A stretch of DNA of 64,000 bases from Stenocarpella maydis (lineage: Eukaryota; Ascomycota; Sordariomycetes; Diaporthales; Diaporthaceae): assembly GCA_002270565.1 (NCBI GenBank), contig NQMI01000020.1, forward strand, positions 299,750 through 363,749, written 5' to 3'. This document shows, piece after piece, positions 9,706 through 20,360 of the stretch. The notes beneath the pieces were generated by a model. It saw only the letters and a program-made list of their open reading frames with translations. It made no database searches and was not told the origin of the DNA. Numbering within the stretch: position 1 is the first letter of the stretch; every line of letters starts with the position of its first letter. The position numbers and the translations under genes were made by a program.

Positions 9706-11055
9706 ATGGCACACCGTCAGAGGCTCACCAAGCCGCTCGTGGTTGACCCCGCCAACCGCCATTCACACACGGTTGTCTTCCTCCACCGCTTCCCGGAGTC
9801 GACCACCGACGAGGAGCTGCGCAGCAAGGTTCTCTCTGAGAAGCTGACCAAGAACCACAAGACCCTCCGCCAGCAGTTCCCCGCCGTGCGCTGGGTGTTC
9901 CCCTTTTGCAAGGCGCAGGCGAGGCCCTGGAACAATCTCTCGGCTGAAGATAGAGCCGCCGTTGGGATGACGATGGGCAGCCTGCCATATGTCACCCAGG
10001 TCATCCTGCAGGAGGCGGAACACGCGGGGGGTCTCGACCGCATCATCGTCGGCGGCCAGGGTGAGACCGCCGAGGCAGCCCACGAGGCCATGTCCTCGTT
10101 CCCCGAGGCCAAGGCCAGCACCTACGACAACGAAGAGGAGCTGGCGGCTTTCCTGTGGGAGAGATTCACCCTGGCCTCCACAGACCTCAGCAACCTGAAA
10201 CTCGCCGGGTTCGTCGGGATGCACGCACAAGGCGGCCAGCTCACCCGGGACGTCAAGACCTTCGGGCTGTTGTCAAAGGGTGTCTCCACAACGCACAAGA
10301 TAAACCCAACAATCATCAAGAACACGCCTCACAAGTTCATACACGGGGGCTACAGGGTTCAGACAAGTACCTGGGACGGAAAGCGGATCGACGACTTCGC
10401 CGAATTCCTCGGAAGCGTCGGTGTCCACCGACTCGTCGACAGCAACGAGGGACACGGCAGCAGCAACGAGACGCTGACCCCAAGGGAGCGGCCCGACCCA
10501 GCGGCTGAGAAGGGCAAGAGGATCGACGGCAGGGATGAGCTCAACGACATGCAGAAGCATGCTGCACAGGTGGCCAGGGAGAAGAAGGCGAGGGAAGAGC
10601 AGAAGCAGACGGCGCTGCGCCGCATCGAGGCCGACAAGGTCGAGCGCAAGATACGCCAGGAGCGAGAGAGACAGAAGCGGCTCAACGGCGGGAATCCGGC
10701 ACGCCCGACGGGATCTACGAACCTCCTCGGTGGCGGTCCCGCCGGCCAGTCGCAAAGTGGACCACCGCACCAGCATCAGCCCAGCCAGGCGATCCCCGGA
10801 TCCTTCCCACAGCAAACGCTCGACCTCTTGGATGACGGGCTTCGTGATAATGACCAGGGCGCCGCTGAGGATGATGCAATGGTGGAAGATGATTCATACG
10901 AGCCGCCCAGGAAGAGGAAGGCGAGGCGTGAGCAGGGGAGACTGATCGGCGGCGGCACGGCCTGGGGACCGCAGAGCCGGGTCAGAGGAGAGATGAGCCT
11001 GGCACAGATGGAGGCACTAGGCCTGATGGGAGCTGAAGGGAGGAATGATGACTGA
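9706..11055 (+). CDS. Alpha/beta-hydrolase-fold pseudoenzyme (carboxylesterase/thioesterase-like) with charged C-terminal extension
   Basis: 449 residues without introns. Residues about 10-250 resemble the fungal phospholipase/carboxylesterase (acyl-protein thioesterase-like) fold: TVVFLH, LRQQFPAVRWVFP and DRIIVGG are all in order. The catalytic signatures are missing. The oxyanion HGRG-type loop reads HRFP (27-30). The nucleophile motif GGxSxG reads GGQG (116-119), as if Ile-Ser were lost. No HGxxD acid motif is seen near IHGGY. Enzymatic activity is therefore unlikely. Residues about 275-335 form a Lys/Arg/Glu-rich helix (RRIEADKVERK) like the linker helix of UBX-domain proteins, but no UBX domain follows. 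A basic cluster PPRKRKARR near 400-408 could be a nuclear signal. The role may be scaffolding or binding; that is inference. Confidence 0.8.
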   Translation: MAHRQRLTKPLVVDPANRHSHTVVFLHRFPESTTDEELRSKVLSEKLTKNHKTLRQQFPAVRWVFPFCKAQARPWNNLSAEDRAAVGMTMGSLPYVTQVILQEAEHAGGLDRIIVGGQGETAEAAHEAMSSFPEAKASTYDNEEELAAFLWERFTLASTDLSNLKLAGFVGMHAQGGQLTRDVKTFGLLSKGVSTTHKINPTIIKNTPHKFIHGGYRVQTSTWDGKRIDDFAEFLGSVGVHRLVDSNEGHGSSNETLTPRERPDPAAEKGKRIDGRDELNDMQKHAAQVAREKKAREEQKQTALRRIEADKVERKIRQERERQKRLNGGNPARPTGSTNLLGGGPAGQSQSGPPHQHQPSQAIPGSFPQQTLDLLDDGLRDNDQGAAEDDAMVEDDSYEPPRKRKARREQGRLIGGGTAWGPQSRVRGEMSLAQMEALGLMGAEGRNDD

Positions 11056-12036
11056 GGTAGCACCCTTCGTGGGGCCCCGGGAGGCTTGGTCCCGGGATCA
11101 GGTGAGCGATTCCACTGTTGTGCACATCTGCGACAAGCTCTTCGTGTACATGGCTGGACAAACCTTGCCAAATGGACATTCTTGCTTACCTGAGGACAAG
11201 CAGATAACGGGGATCAACACGGGCTAGGTGAACTCAGATCTGAGTGTAACGGTTTTGGCACCTACATATGAACTTAGGTAGGCACCAAATGAGAGGTCCC
11301 CTTGATGTGCGCCCACGCCTATGAGCATTGTTAACACGGTGGTTGTGTCCAGTTATACTACTTAAATCTAGCCTTGACGTGTGCCTGGCTCGACGACTTC
11401 TTCCCCGACAGATTCAACCTCCACATCTCCGACTGCTCCAGCTGCCACGAGAAGGGTTACTCGGGGTGATGACACGAACCTCAACGGTAGGACGTGAGTG
11501 CCTGGACTCATGCAGTGACTCCAAACCCAGCAATGCCTGCCTCCCCCCCCAATGGCGTTGTGCTTTCTCACAGCGTCGCGAGTTCCGTAGCGAATTCCCC
11601 GGGCTTGGCCAACACTGTCTCGAGCCACTTTCTCTTCTCTTGGGATCTCCTTCGTTGATCTCTCCAATCGACGGGAACGATTGTACCGCTACCCCAGACT
11701 CAAGGATAAGATATCATCCCATCATGCCAGCCTCTCTCTATCCGACACGGAAGACTCTGATCGGCGAGCTATGCATACATGGACTCTGCACTGACAAGTT
11801 CTAACCAAATTCTCAGATATACCTGCGTGGACAGACAGCATAGTTACACCGCACCCAATGTATCAACCCATTGTCCAGGGGGACTCCAGTCTCGTCCATG
11901 AAGATACGCTGAAATCGCACAAGTACTTTTTGTGTCTGGATGCAGTTCAAAAGAGTTCGTGTATCGCTCACGTATCCCAGTACTGTGTCTCTGATATTGA
12001 ATGCTAGCTATAGACGATCTGACGCGGAAAATTAAA
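11056..12036. other. 3' intergenic region between convergent genes
   Basis: Both neighbours end here, so it should hold two 3' ends. A C8 run occurs near 11540. ORFs of 60-158 codons on both strands have no recognisable domains or splice pattern and are treated as chance. Confidence 0.45.
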
Positions 12037-15000
12037 TCAGAAACCCCACTGCCTGCACCAGTGCTTCATCATCTCGGGCGTGACAGCCTTGGTCTCCCTG
12101 ACGCCCTCACACCTCTCCAGGGTCTTCGTCATATCACAAACCACCACCCTCGGGGACTGGGACATGCCCCGGTAGGTATCAATGAGCTTGACACCGGGGT
12201 TGCGCGCCACGCTCTCGGGCCCGTCCGCCTGCGTCTTTTCCAGCCTGTCGACCCACTCCGCAAAGCTGACCATCTCCCTGATCCTGTCCGCGCCGTAGAA
12301 CTCGCGCACCGCGGCGGTGAGGTCCTTCCAGTCGGACACGTGCGGGTTCACGGCGTGGTAGTACCCGCTGATGTCGTCCGCCCGCGCCACGGCGCGCGAC
12401 ACCCCGGCCGCCTCGAGGACGAGCCGCGCGACGCCCTCGGCGGGGGTCCAGTCGACCCTGTCCATGGCGCCCAGGCTCGCGGGCAGCGCGCCCAGGTACA
12501 GGCTGCTGGCGACGATGCTCGGGAGCCACTCGTGGCGGTTCCACGCGCCCTCGGCCGACTCGGGCCCGGCGACCTGGCCGACGCGGACGATGGCGCAGGG
12601 GAAGTCGCCCGCGGCGGGCGCGGCCGCGTCCTCGAGGATCAGGCTGGCGACCGCCTTGCTGCGCCCGTAGTTCATGCCCGGCAGCGCGAGGTCCTCGAGC
12701 CGCCGCTCCGGCACGCTGTCGGCGCCGTGCGCGGCCGGGTCCCACCGGTCCACGGACCCGATGGAGCTGATGAAGGTCACGGCGGCGCGGCGCCGCGCCG
12801 AGGCGGCCAGGTCCGCGATGTGCCGGGCCCCCGCGAGGTAGGGCTCGAACGACTCGAAGGGGATGTTGAAGTTGACGGGCCAGGCGTTGTGGATCACGCG
12901 GTCCGCCTCGGCCAGGAGGCGCGCGTAGACGCCGTCCGGGAGGCCCAGCCCGGGCTGCGAGAGGTCGGCGTGGTGGAACTCGGCCTTGGTGTCGAGGGCG
13001 CTCGCGTCCAGGCCGCGGTCCGCAAAGGCCCTCGCCTGCTGTGCGCGGCCGCCGTCCGCGGCGCGGTTGAGGCAGATCACCTTTGCCACGCGGGGGTTCT
13101 GGGCCATGAAGTGGAGGAGGTACGAGCCCAGCATCCCCGTAGAGCCGGTGAGGACCACGGTCTGGTTGTCGTTGGATGGGTCGGGCCGGTTGGGCTGGGC
13201 CTTGGTGAGGTGCTGCGTGTACTTGTCCCACATGGCGCGCATGGCCTGCTGTACCTGCTCCTCTTCGCTCAGCTCCTTGGCCTGTCCGCCCAGGACGTTG
13301 CCCAGGATGTAGGCGGCAAGCCGGCGGGGGGTGGAGTTCCTGTAGATGACCCTGGACGCCACCGCCTCGCCGTCGACCGCGTGTCCCGCGCCCTTCAGGC
13401 CGGCCCGGAGGAGCTTCGAGGCCTTCATGACGCCCAGGGAGTCGACACCCGCCGCGAAGAAGTCCACGTCCACGTCCAGCCGCTCCGCCCCGACCTGCTG
13501 GCGAAGCGTATCGACGATGGACCTGGCCAGCGACTCCTCCGAGGCCAGGTCGAGCTCGACGACCTCCTCTGCCGGTCCCTCTGACCCGGACTCCTCATAA
13601 AGCCTGTCGATCTCCTCCTTGTACAGCTTGACAGTGGCTGCCCGCTGGATTGTTCCCTTGGAAGCACGCGCGAACGGCTTGGCCGGGTTCGACAGCCTCA
13701 TCATGTCGCGGCTGATGCGTCCGTGGGCCACAGTCTCGGCGTTTGCCTTCTCGACCAGGGGCCAGATGCTATCCAGCAAGGCCTTCTCCGCTGCCGACTC
13801 TGGGTGGACAAGCGGCTCGAGGAAGATACCGGCCTGGAATCTCTCTGACCCGACCACAATGCAGCCCTTGAGGCTCGGGTGGTCTTCGACAATCTCCTCT
13901 ATGGTCACCGGATTCAGCTTCTCGCCGGTGCTGAATACAATGATGTTGTCTGCGCGCCCGTGGTAGACCCAGTAGTGCGGCTTTGTCGGGTGCGGGCGGT
14001 AGAGGTCGCGCGTGCTCCACTCGTCGAGCTCGGGGAAGGTGTAGAAGATGCCCTGGAGGCCCGGGTGGGGGTGCTGGTTTTGCTTCTGGCGCACGATGAA
14101 CATCTCGTAGACGTCCTCGTCGCCCTGCTTCCGGAACTCGCAGCCTATCTGGTCGGGGTTGAAGGCGAAGTATCGCCACAGGCTCGGGTCGCTGGGGAAA
14201 TATGCCGGGATCGCGGCGAACTCGGTGGCCCCTATCATGTTACGAACCGCCTGGCCGTGCTTGACGAGGCGGTCTCCGGCTTCAGGGGAGAGGTTTCCGC
14301 CACCGGTGGCGACGTTTTTGAGCTTCCCAAGGGCGTCCAGGCCTTCCTCCGACTTGCTCATCTCCTCGAGTATGGCGGGCGGGAGTAGTGCCGCATCAGC
14401 ATCCATGTTGCCCAGGCACTCTGCCACCAAACCTGCGGACAGGGGCCGCTCAGCTATTCCCAGGCAGACAGGCGCGCCCCAGAAAAACGACAGTGCCGTG
14501 GAACACATAAGACCTGCCATGTGGAACATGGGCATGGGAACGAAATACCTCCTTGATCCCGTAGCAAACTCCTTGAATGCACTGTTCATGCCCTCCCAGG
14601 GGGGCAGGTCGTGGAAGGCATCGACGATGCACCACATGCCTTGTCGCACGACGATGGGTTTCGGCAGGCCGGTGCTCCCGCTGGTGTGAAGGATGACGAC
14701 TGGGTCCCACTCGGCCTCATCGTATGTCTTGTCGTACGGGAAGCGGGGGACCTGCTCCTCGGGGAACCAGTCTTCCAAGGGGCTGACCTCGAACGCCCGC
14801 ATTTCTCGTTCCGCCAGCCATGGCTGCACCGTCTCCCTGTGTGAGCCGGGGAAGGCCAGGATCTTGCAGCTCGTCTTGTCAAAGAGGTTGAGCTGGCCCT
14901 CCATGGAGTTTCTTGGGGAGATAAACATGGCCTTGCACGCGTGTCAGCACCTGGATGGGCCATTGGAACAATATCGATGAGGAACGCCTTACCGTGTAGC

Positions 15001-15301
15001 CGGCCTTGACAGCCGCGATCATGATGATAATATACCGCACATCGTTGGGGCCGATATAGGCAATGGTCGGAAAGCTGCCCTTGTCCGGGGTCCCCGCCAC
15101 CTCGACAATCCTATGGGCGCAGCGGTTGACGGCGTTGGCCATGTCCCTCCAGGTGAGGATCCGCCATCCATCGGATGGTTCAGAGGAGCGCGGGACCTGG
15201 AAGCATTCTCGGTCTGGGTCTTGGGCGGATACTTCGTCGATGAGTGTTGGCATCAGACGCCTGCCGTACGGCGTAGAGCTCGAGTGGGCAAGTGATCCCA
15301 T
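12037..15301 (-). CDS. NRPS-like enzyme, adenylation-thiolation-reductase (A-T-R), two exons
   Basis: Exon 1 is 14993-15301 and exon 2 is 12037-14931, with a 61-bp intron (GTAAGG...GCAAG), giving 1067 residues. The adenylation domain covers about residues 20-560, with TSGSTGLPK at about 186-194 and the later GRADNII and GEKLNP motifs. The carrier domain at about 575-635 has the phosphopantetheine serine in GVDSLG (about 601). The terminal reductase starts with TGSTGMLG (about 698-705), the NADPH-binding loop, and has the catalytic YGRSK at about 858-862. By family such enzymes activate a carboxylic acid with ATP, load it on the carrier and release it as an aldehyde or alcohol. There is no condensation domain, so it is carboxylic-acid-reductase-like rather than a true NRPS. 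The substrate cannot be told from the sequence. It lies convergent to the hydrolase-like gene. Confidence 0.93.
14932..14992 (-). other. Intron of the A-T-R gene
   Basis: GTAAGG donor and CAAG acceptor on the minus strand. Removing 61 bp joins KAGYT to AMFISPRN, a junction that continues the adenylation domain without a break. Confidence 0.85.
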
Positions 15302-17022
15302 TTCAGGTGGTTCTGGTCTTTGAGTGATGTCCGAGTGAGAGTATCGCTCGCGTTCTGCTGTTACTCAGAGTGAGTCAGCAGGGTGTGCGGGAGAGATGTG
15401 AGATATACTATAATACTATGATGGTGGCGATGTTGAGAAGGTCTTGATATACATACATCAGCTGGCGAGGAAGCCGACGGAGCTTTATATTCTTGGCCCA
15501 TGGTGATATCGCCTTCTCGTGGCAGTGACGTGAGACAGCGATTCGGGAAGTATCTCTGGCGAGTGCCCCGGCGAAGAGGACGGTCGCAGCTGCGGTGCAT
15601 AATTCTGTCCGTGGGCTGTGGAAAACCGTATGACTGACTGGGCAGGCCAGCGTTGTACGTCATTCACCGGTGAGTAAGTATCACACGAGGCTGGCTTCCA
15701 CTGGTGTTGATTGAAGGGCGCGAGTCAAGACAATGCGGAACTAACGTGATCATGGCGGTCAAGTGTGTGAGGTAGGGCGCCATAGATGCCGAGGCCGCCA
15801 TAAAGCTTGTCCATCCCGTTCGCTGCGGCTCGTGCCGCGAATGCTTGGTTGATTGTTTATTACTACGTTACACAGTAGTGTAGTTCGGACAAGTCACCCA
15901 GCGGGTCCGGACATAAGTGGACACACCACCCAACGCCCTCAGCTCTGAGCACAATTTGTACGATAACCACAGGGCGTGTAGCATAACTTATTGATATTGA
16001 GGAAATCAGAGTTAACGCAGGAATTCACTAACACTTTTGCTCGTGTTCCGGCCTCCTTCGTTGCTATTATGAAGCCTGTTAAACTTAAGCAGTGGTTAGA
16101 ATCCCATCTCAGCTATGTCCGGATACTAATCTGTTGTCTGTGCTGTTTCTTCCCGGGCGCCGAAGGCCTCGATCTACGGCGAATACACGTGTGCCGACCA
16201 CCCGGCCCGCGAGCCCACAAGTCAGGTCAGCCATGCATGCTTGTTGTACATGGCATGCGGCTCAGCTGCAGGTCTGCCCTGTCATCTGCCTGACAAGCTT
16301 CGGCGATAAATGGGCCTGTGGACCCGGCAGAAGCTTGGCCCGGCGGCCGCTGCGGCGCTTGGCTTTGTTCCGACATCTGCACGCCGGCTCGGCGGCTCTA
16401 CCAAGACCCGAGTCCGATATTATCCCCCCTCGCACTTGTCGGCTTTCCGCCCAAGATTCCAGCACCCTCTCCACAACATCGTTCGGGGCCCATGTCTCTT
16501 CATTGGCCTCCTCCAATTTGTAGGAATGACACGGTCTCTCAACCACCATGGCCCCATGATTGGCGTATAGAAATCAGAGAAGGCTTCGAGGCCCCCATCG
16601 TGGGTAGACTGGTTGATTTGGTAAGCGGCAAATCAGCCTCGTGAATATCCCTTGTCATAGAAGGTTTGGCTCAGGTCGGGTTTCTGGCGCTACTGGGATG
16701 CAAATTGCAACAAGCGATTCATACCTCTCGCCAGTGACGACGAGGATGGCAGAGGTAACAACAGTATACATATGTATCAACTAAATCCAGCCAAGGACGA
16801 GTCCTCGGATTCCCTGCATTATTATAGACACTTCCACGGATGAGAGCATTAAGGCTAGGACCTGATTTGTGGTCCCAGGCTAGAGAAATCACTAATTACC
16901 GGCAGTCCACAAATAACCCACCGCAGTACTCATTTTAATCTACCTAGGTAGATACGATCGCTGCAAGGCATACATATAGACATCCAGTGGCAAAGGTAAT
17001 TGATGTCAAGTGTTCAAAGATT
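15302..17022. other. Intergenic region upstream of the A-T-R gene and downstream of the transporter
   Basis: About 1.7 kb, containing the promoter of the A-T-R gene at its left end. A TACCTAGGTA palindrome lies at 16941-16950, just past the transporter's stop. Several overlapping ORFs of 60-143 codons at 15991-16644 lack domain features and run in competing frames. They are not called. Confidence 0.45.
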
Positions 17023-18752
17023 TCAAGCTTTCACGATACCATACCAAACCAATCCCAGGACACCGCCCAGCAATATCGCCAATGGGGCACCAAGGCCGAA
17101 CCACCGACCGCCAATAAAGCTTGTGGCAGTAATGGCAACCCACCACGGGTCACCTCCAAGTGGGCTCCCATCTCCCCTGGTCCCGTCCAATAGGCCAATC
17201 TGCCAGAGTCTGTATACAGCCGTGTACACCAGCCCGACAGCCACCGCGTTGATGCCTCTCAGGAGCGAGACCAACCACCTTCGCGACCTGAGTTCCTTCC
17301 AGAACCCCATCACACCAGACACGATGATAATACCAGGGGCAAATATGGCCAGGAATGCGACAAGAGCGCCTACCAAGGTCGGGATGGAGGTATTGACAGC
17401 TGCCAGCGACCCGAGGTAGACGGCAAAGTTGAAGTTCGGCCCGGGGAACGCCTGGATGACGGCCAGGCCAAGCAGGAAATCACGTGCCGAAACCCAGCCC
17501 TCCGCGACGATGTACTCTCGCAGCAGCGGGATCACAACCGGGCCGCCGCCAAAGATGATGGTCCCCGCGAGATAGAGATTAGCGAAGAGGGAGAAGCCCC
17601 TGGGTGGGCTCCGCACGAGACCCCGTGCCGTGAGGACCGCGACGAAGGAGGCCATGAAGAGCGCCAGTATCAGCAGGCCGCGCTTCCAAGTAAGCAGGCT
17701 CAGTACACCACCTACCTGGGCCCTCCCGCTCTGCGGGGCGCCGATGGGCTCGTCTGATTGCGATGGCGTCCTCTCGACGATGGGCAGCTGGCCATCCGAC
17801 CGCGTGCGCGGACGTCGCATCTGGATACTGCTCTCGGAGATCGCGGCTGATGGAGGTTGGATGATTGGGTCTTGGGACTCGATATGAACTGGATCTTGAG
17901 CAGTCTGCCTCTGTTCCTGTCGGCTTTGTGGCGTCAAGATCGCCCGTGCTCGACTCAGGGCTTTCTGCCCTACTCGCAAATCCCATGCCACGGTTGCCAG
18001 GCCACCAGCCACCATTAGGACCGGGAAATACCACAGGGAGGAGTACAGGATTCCGGCAGCGCCGCCGAAACAGACGACTACCCGCGTCAACTTGTCGGTG
18101 ATGGCCTTCTCTGCCAATTGCACCGCTGCCAGTGCGATGATGCCGACCGTGGCCGAGTTCAGACCCGACAAGAGTGCATACACGGGGGCCGGTAGTCGCT
18201 CGCCGACCTGAGATACCCCGAGCGACAGCCCGTACATTCCAATGGCTCCAGGGAGGCTTTCACGCCCTGGGGTCAGCCCTGACGATGGGTAGATGAGGCA
18301 CACTTTCGAATCTGCTCACCTCCACAGGGCGAAGGACAAGGTCCCCATGGCCCAACCGCCATGGATAGAGTTGATGCAATATAGCATTTTTGTGCTTGCA
18401 GGCCCGGGGAGGGCCTGGCATATAGCAAATAGCTCTTGATACTGTAATGTGTTAAGTTCCACCGTGGCCATTAGCCATCAAGTTCTGGACATACAGTCTG
18501 CTCATCGATCCACTGCTCTTGTTCCACGAACTTCTTGCGAAACTGCCATGAACCCATCGTCAGTAGCCGGCAATACGTGGGCTGCGGGGGCAGGCTCACA
18601 ATCTGGAAATGTACTGGCGGCCCTCCAAAGGCGGTTATCCCCATATGCCAATTGGCCAAGAAGACATCCCGACAGCCGCCCCAGGCCGCGGGTGTGGATG
18701 AAGAGGCAAGGCTCGACACCGCGGGTTGTCGAGCACTTGTAATGGAGCTCAT
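17023..18752 (-). CDS. CHR-family chromate ion transporter (four exons)
   Basis: Proposed exons are 18600-18752, 18495-18542 (48 bp), 18320-18441 and 17023-18256, giving 518 residues. All junctions have GT and AG and restore the family signatures. The N-terminal half has TAFGGPPVHFQI, then QALPGPAST and FALWSLPGAIGMYG. The C-terminal half repeats the pattern with FGGGPVVIPLL and QAFPGPNFNFAVYLG. This is the full-length two-domain type with about ten membrane helices. A hydrophilic Gln/Arg/Ser-rich linker of roughly 90 residues sits between the halves. By family these proteins export chromate or import sulfate/chromate in symport. Starting at the in-frame ATG at 18303 would drop the first quarter and lies in an intron, so the spliced model is preferred. 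Confidence 0.9.
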
Positions 18753-19131
18753 GCTTCACGAGACTGGTCCAACATTCGCGGAGTGCGAAGCTTAATGCGG
18801 ATGCCTGATTGTGGAGGTCGAAGAACCCAGAGGCGAACATTAGTTAGACGAAGTGACAAGATATCACTCCTGCTGACACCGCCCTACGGAAAGGAGTGTC
18901 GCCAAGCAACTTGGGGGACTCACGTGAAATAACGTGATGGGCGCCAGACCAACTATGGAAGCATAATCCTATTCGCGGCCCTAGCACAGCCAGCCCTAGT
19001 GATGCGTTGTCTGGAGTCCCATAGACCACATCGAAACAGCGTTGGCTCTGAATGCTTTGACTGAATTTCTGAGAACAGATCACTTCGCGTCTCCCGGAAG
19101 CCCTAGCCACCCCCTGCCAGGCCCACTTCCC
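18753..19131. other. Intergenic region upstream of the transporter
   Basis: Should hold the transporter promoter. Short ORFs on both strands show no family features. Confidence 0.4.
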
Positions 19132-19641
19132 TCAAAACAAGCCAACGGTGGTCGTCACGCCAGCGTCAATGAGCAAGCGCGTACCATCGATCTAACTCGC
19201 AGCCGGGCTGCACAAACAGGCAATGGTATCGGACACCTCCTCGCACCCCGCCGCACGCTTGATCGAGCACGGCGGCAGACATCATGCCCTGGACCTCGGG
19301 GTTCTTCTTCAGCTCAGCGTCCAGCAGCGGGCGTGCGTATCCCACGTTGGACACACAGCATTGACGCGGATCCCCTGGGGGCTATGATCCATGGTTTGGT
19401 TTCCTGCCAGCGGCGGGCGTTGCGATGGCGGATGTTGCGCCATGGAAACTCACCTGCCATCTTGGTAGCAGCCATGAGCGCGTGCTTCGGGATCGTGTAG
19501 GAGGCCTTGCCGATGCCGCTGCCTGACTGCACAACAATGACACGTCAGCGCGTCCCGTAGATGCTATGTGATCTTTTCACAGGGGCATTGGCGTGTTCCC
19601 ACCACCAGGGCGATGCCGTCGAGTTGGGTGCTGTTGATCAT
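19132..19641 (-). pseudogene. Broken short-chain dehydrogenase/reductase (SDR)
   Basis: On the minus strand, start MINSTQLDGIALVV is followed by a clear intron (GTGGGA...TGTGCAG), then GSGIGKA, the glycine-rich cofactor loop. This runs straight into SYTIPKHALMAATKMAG, which matches the catalytic Tyr-x3-Lys region. About 100-130 residues of the fold, including the NAG and catalytic Ser segments, are therefore missing. After a second possible intron come GIRVNAVCPT, then LLDAELKKNPEVQGMM in another frame, then RAAGCEEVSDTIACLCSPAAS ending at TAG, and finally LLIDAGVTTTVGLF in a third frame, ending at 19132. The frame changes at least twice. Order and spacing of the surviving blocks fit one FabG-like SDR that was deleted internally and frameshifted. 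It is not the parent of the intact SDR at 23193, which has a different sequence. Confidence 0.8.
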
Positions 19642-20360
19642 TGTCTCGTCGTCAGCGAGGTTCGGTATGGTAGCTACGAGGTGAGGCTACGAGGTGAGTG
19701 ATGACGGTCAGATCTGAAGAGAGTCCATGTTTTCGAACAGGACATACGGTACGGCGTGGGTCGGAGCACAATACACAGGGTGACTGCGGAAATAGTGACC
19801 AATCAACCATGGCACATCTAAGACGGGCTCTTGGAGCCAAGAGGCTCATGTACAGTTGGTAGCATTGGCCTCCTGCGGTCAAGACCTGTTGGTTGCGCAA
19901 ACGTCTGGAATAATTGATCAACCCGACATGATTCCTACAGTTTCGTTTCTCGTGGCGTCTCCACGCCGAACAATTTATGTGCACTGACCCGCCCTCTCTC
20001 TTGCTCGAATACCGGTAGCAGAATTCCAGATTTCAGCAGACTGGTTTGTCCGGATCAATACAAAGCGGCCAAATTGAAGGCATTAATAAATTCTTTATGA
20101 TATTGTACACGTATGAAGATGCACCAACAGGTATCATGGCTGCAGCCTCCCTTGCTGCTCTTGACGGCCGTCGACATTGGAGCTGAGGCGCCGTCGTCAG
20201 AGCAGGTGAACATCGTCAATTTGAATTGATCCTCATCATCGATCACTTCGTTATGAACCGAAGCCACTCAGCCATTTTGGCCGCAAGAGGTTGGTTCCAA
20301 GCCATTTCCCAGAAGGAATCCCTCAATCCTCACAGCCCTCGTGCTTTCTATGTCCCCGAC
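19642..20360. other. Intergenic region
   Basis: Between the SDR relic and the 3' end of the rhodopsin-like gene. ORFs of 70-110 codons are present but have no domain features. Nothing else was recognised. Confidence 0.4.

Noticed and set aside
12179..13231. Minus-strand ORF of 350 codons, Arg/Pro/Gly-rich
   Set aside because: Frame-shifted shadow of the reductase domain.
12001..13584. Plus-strand ORF of 527 codons
   Set aside because: Exact antisense of the GC-rich A-T-R gene. Its composition (Gly, Val, Arg, His, Pro repeats) is that of a shadow frame.
15991..16644. Cluster of overlapping plus-strand ORFs
   Set aside because: Three frames compete, no domain, no consistent splice signals and no coding-like composition.
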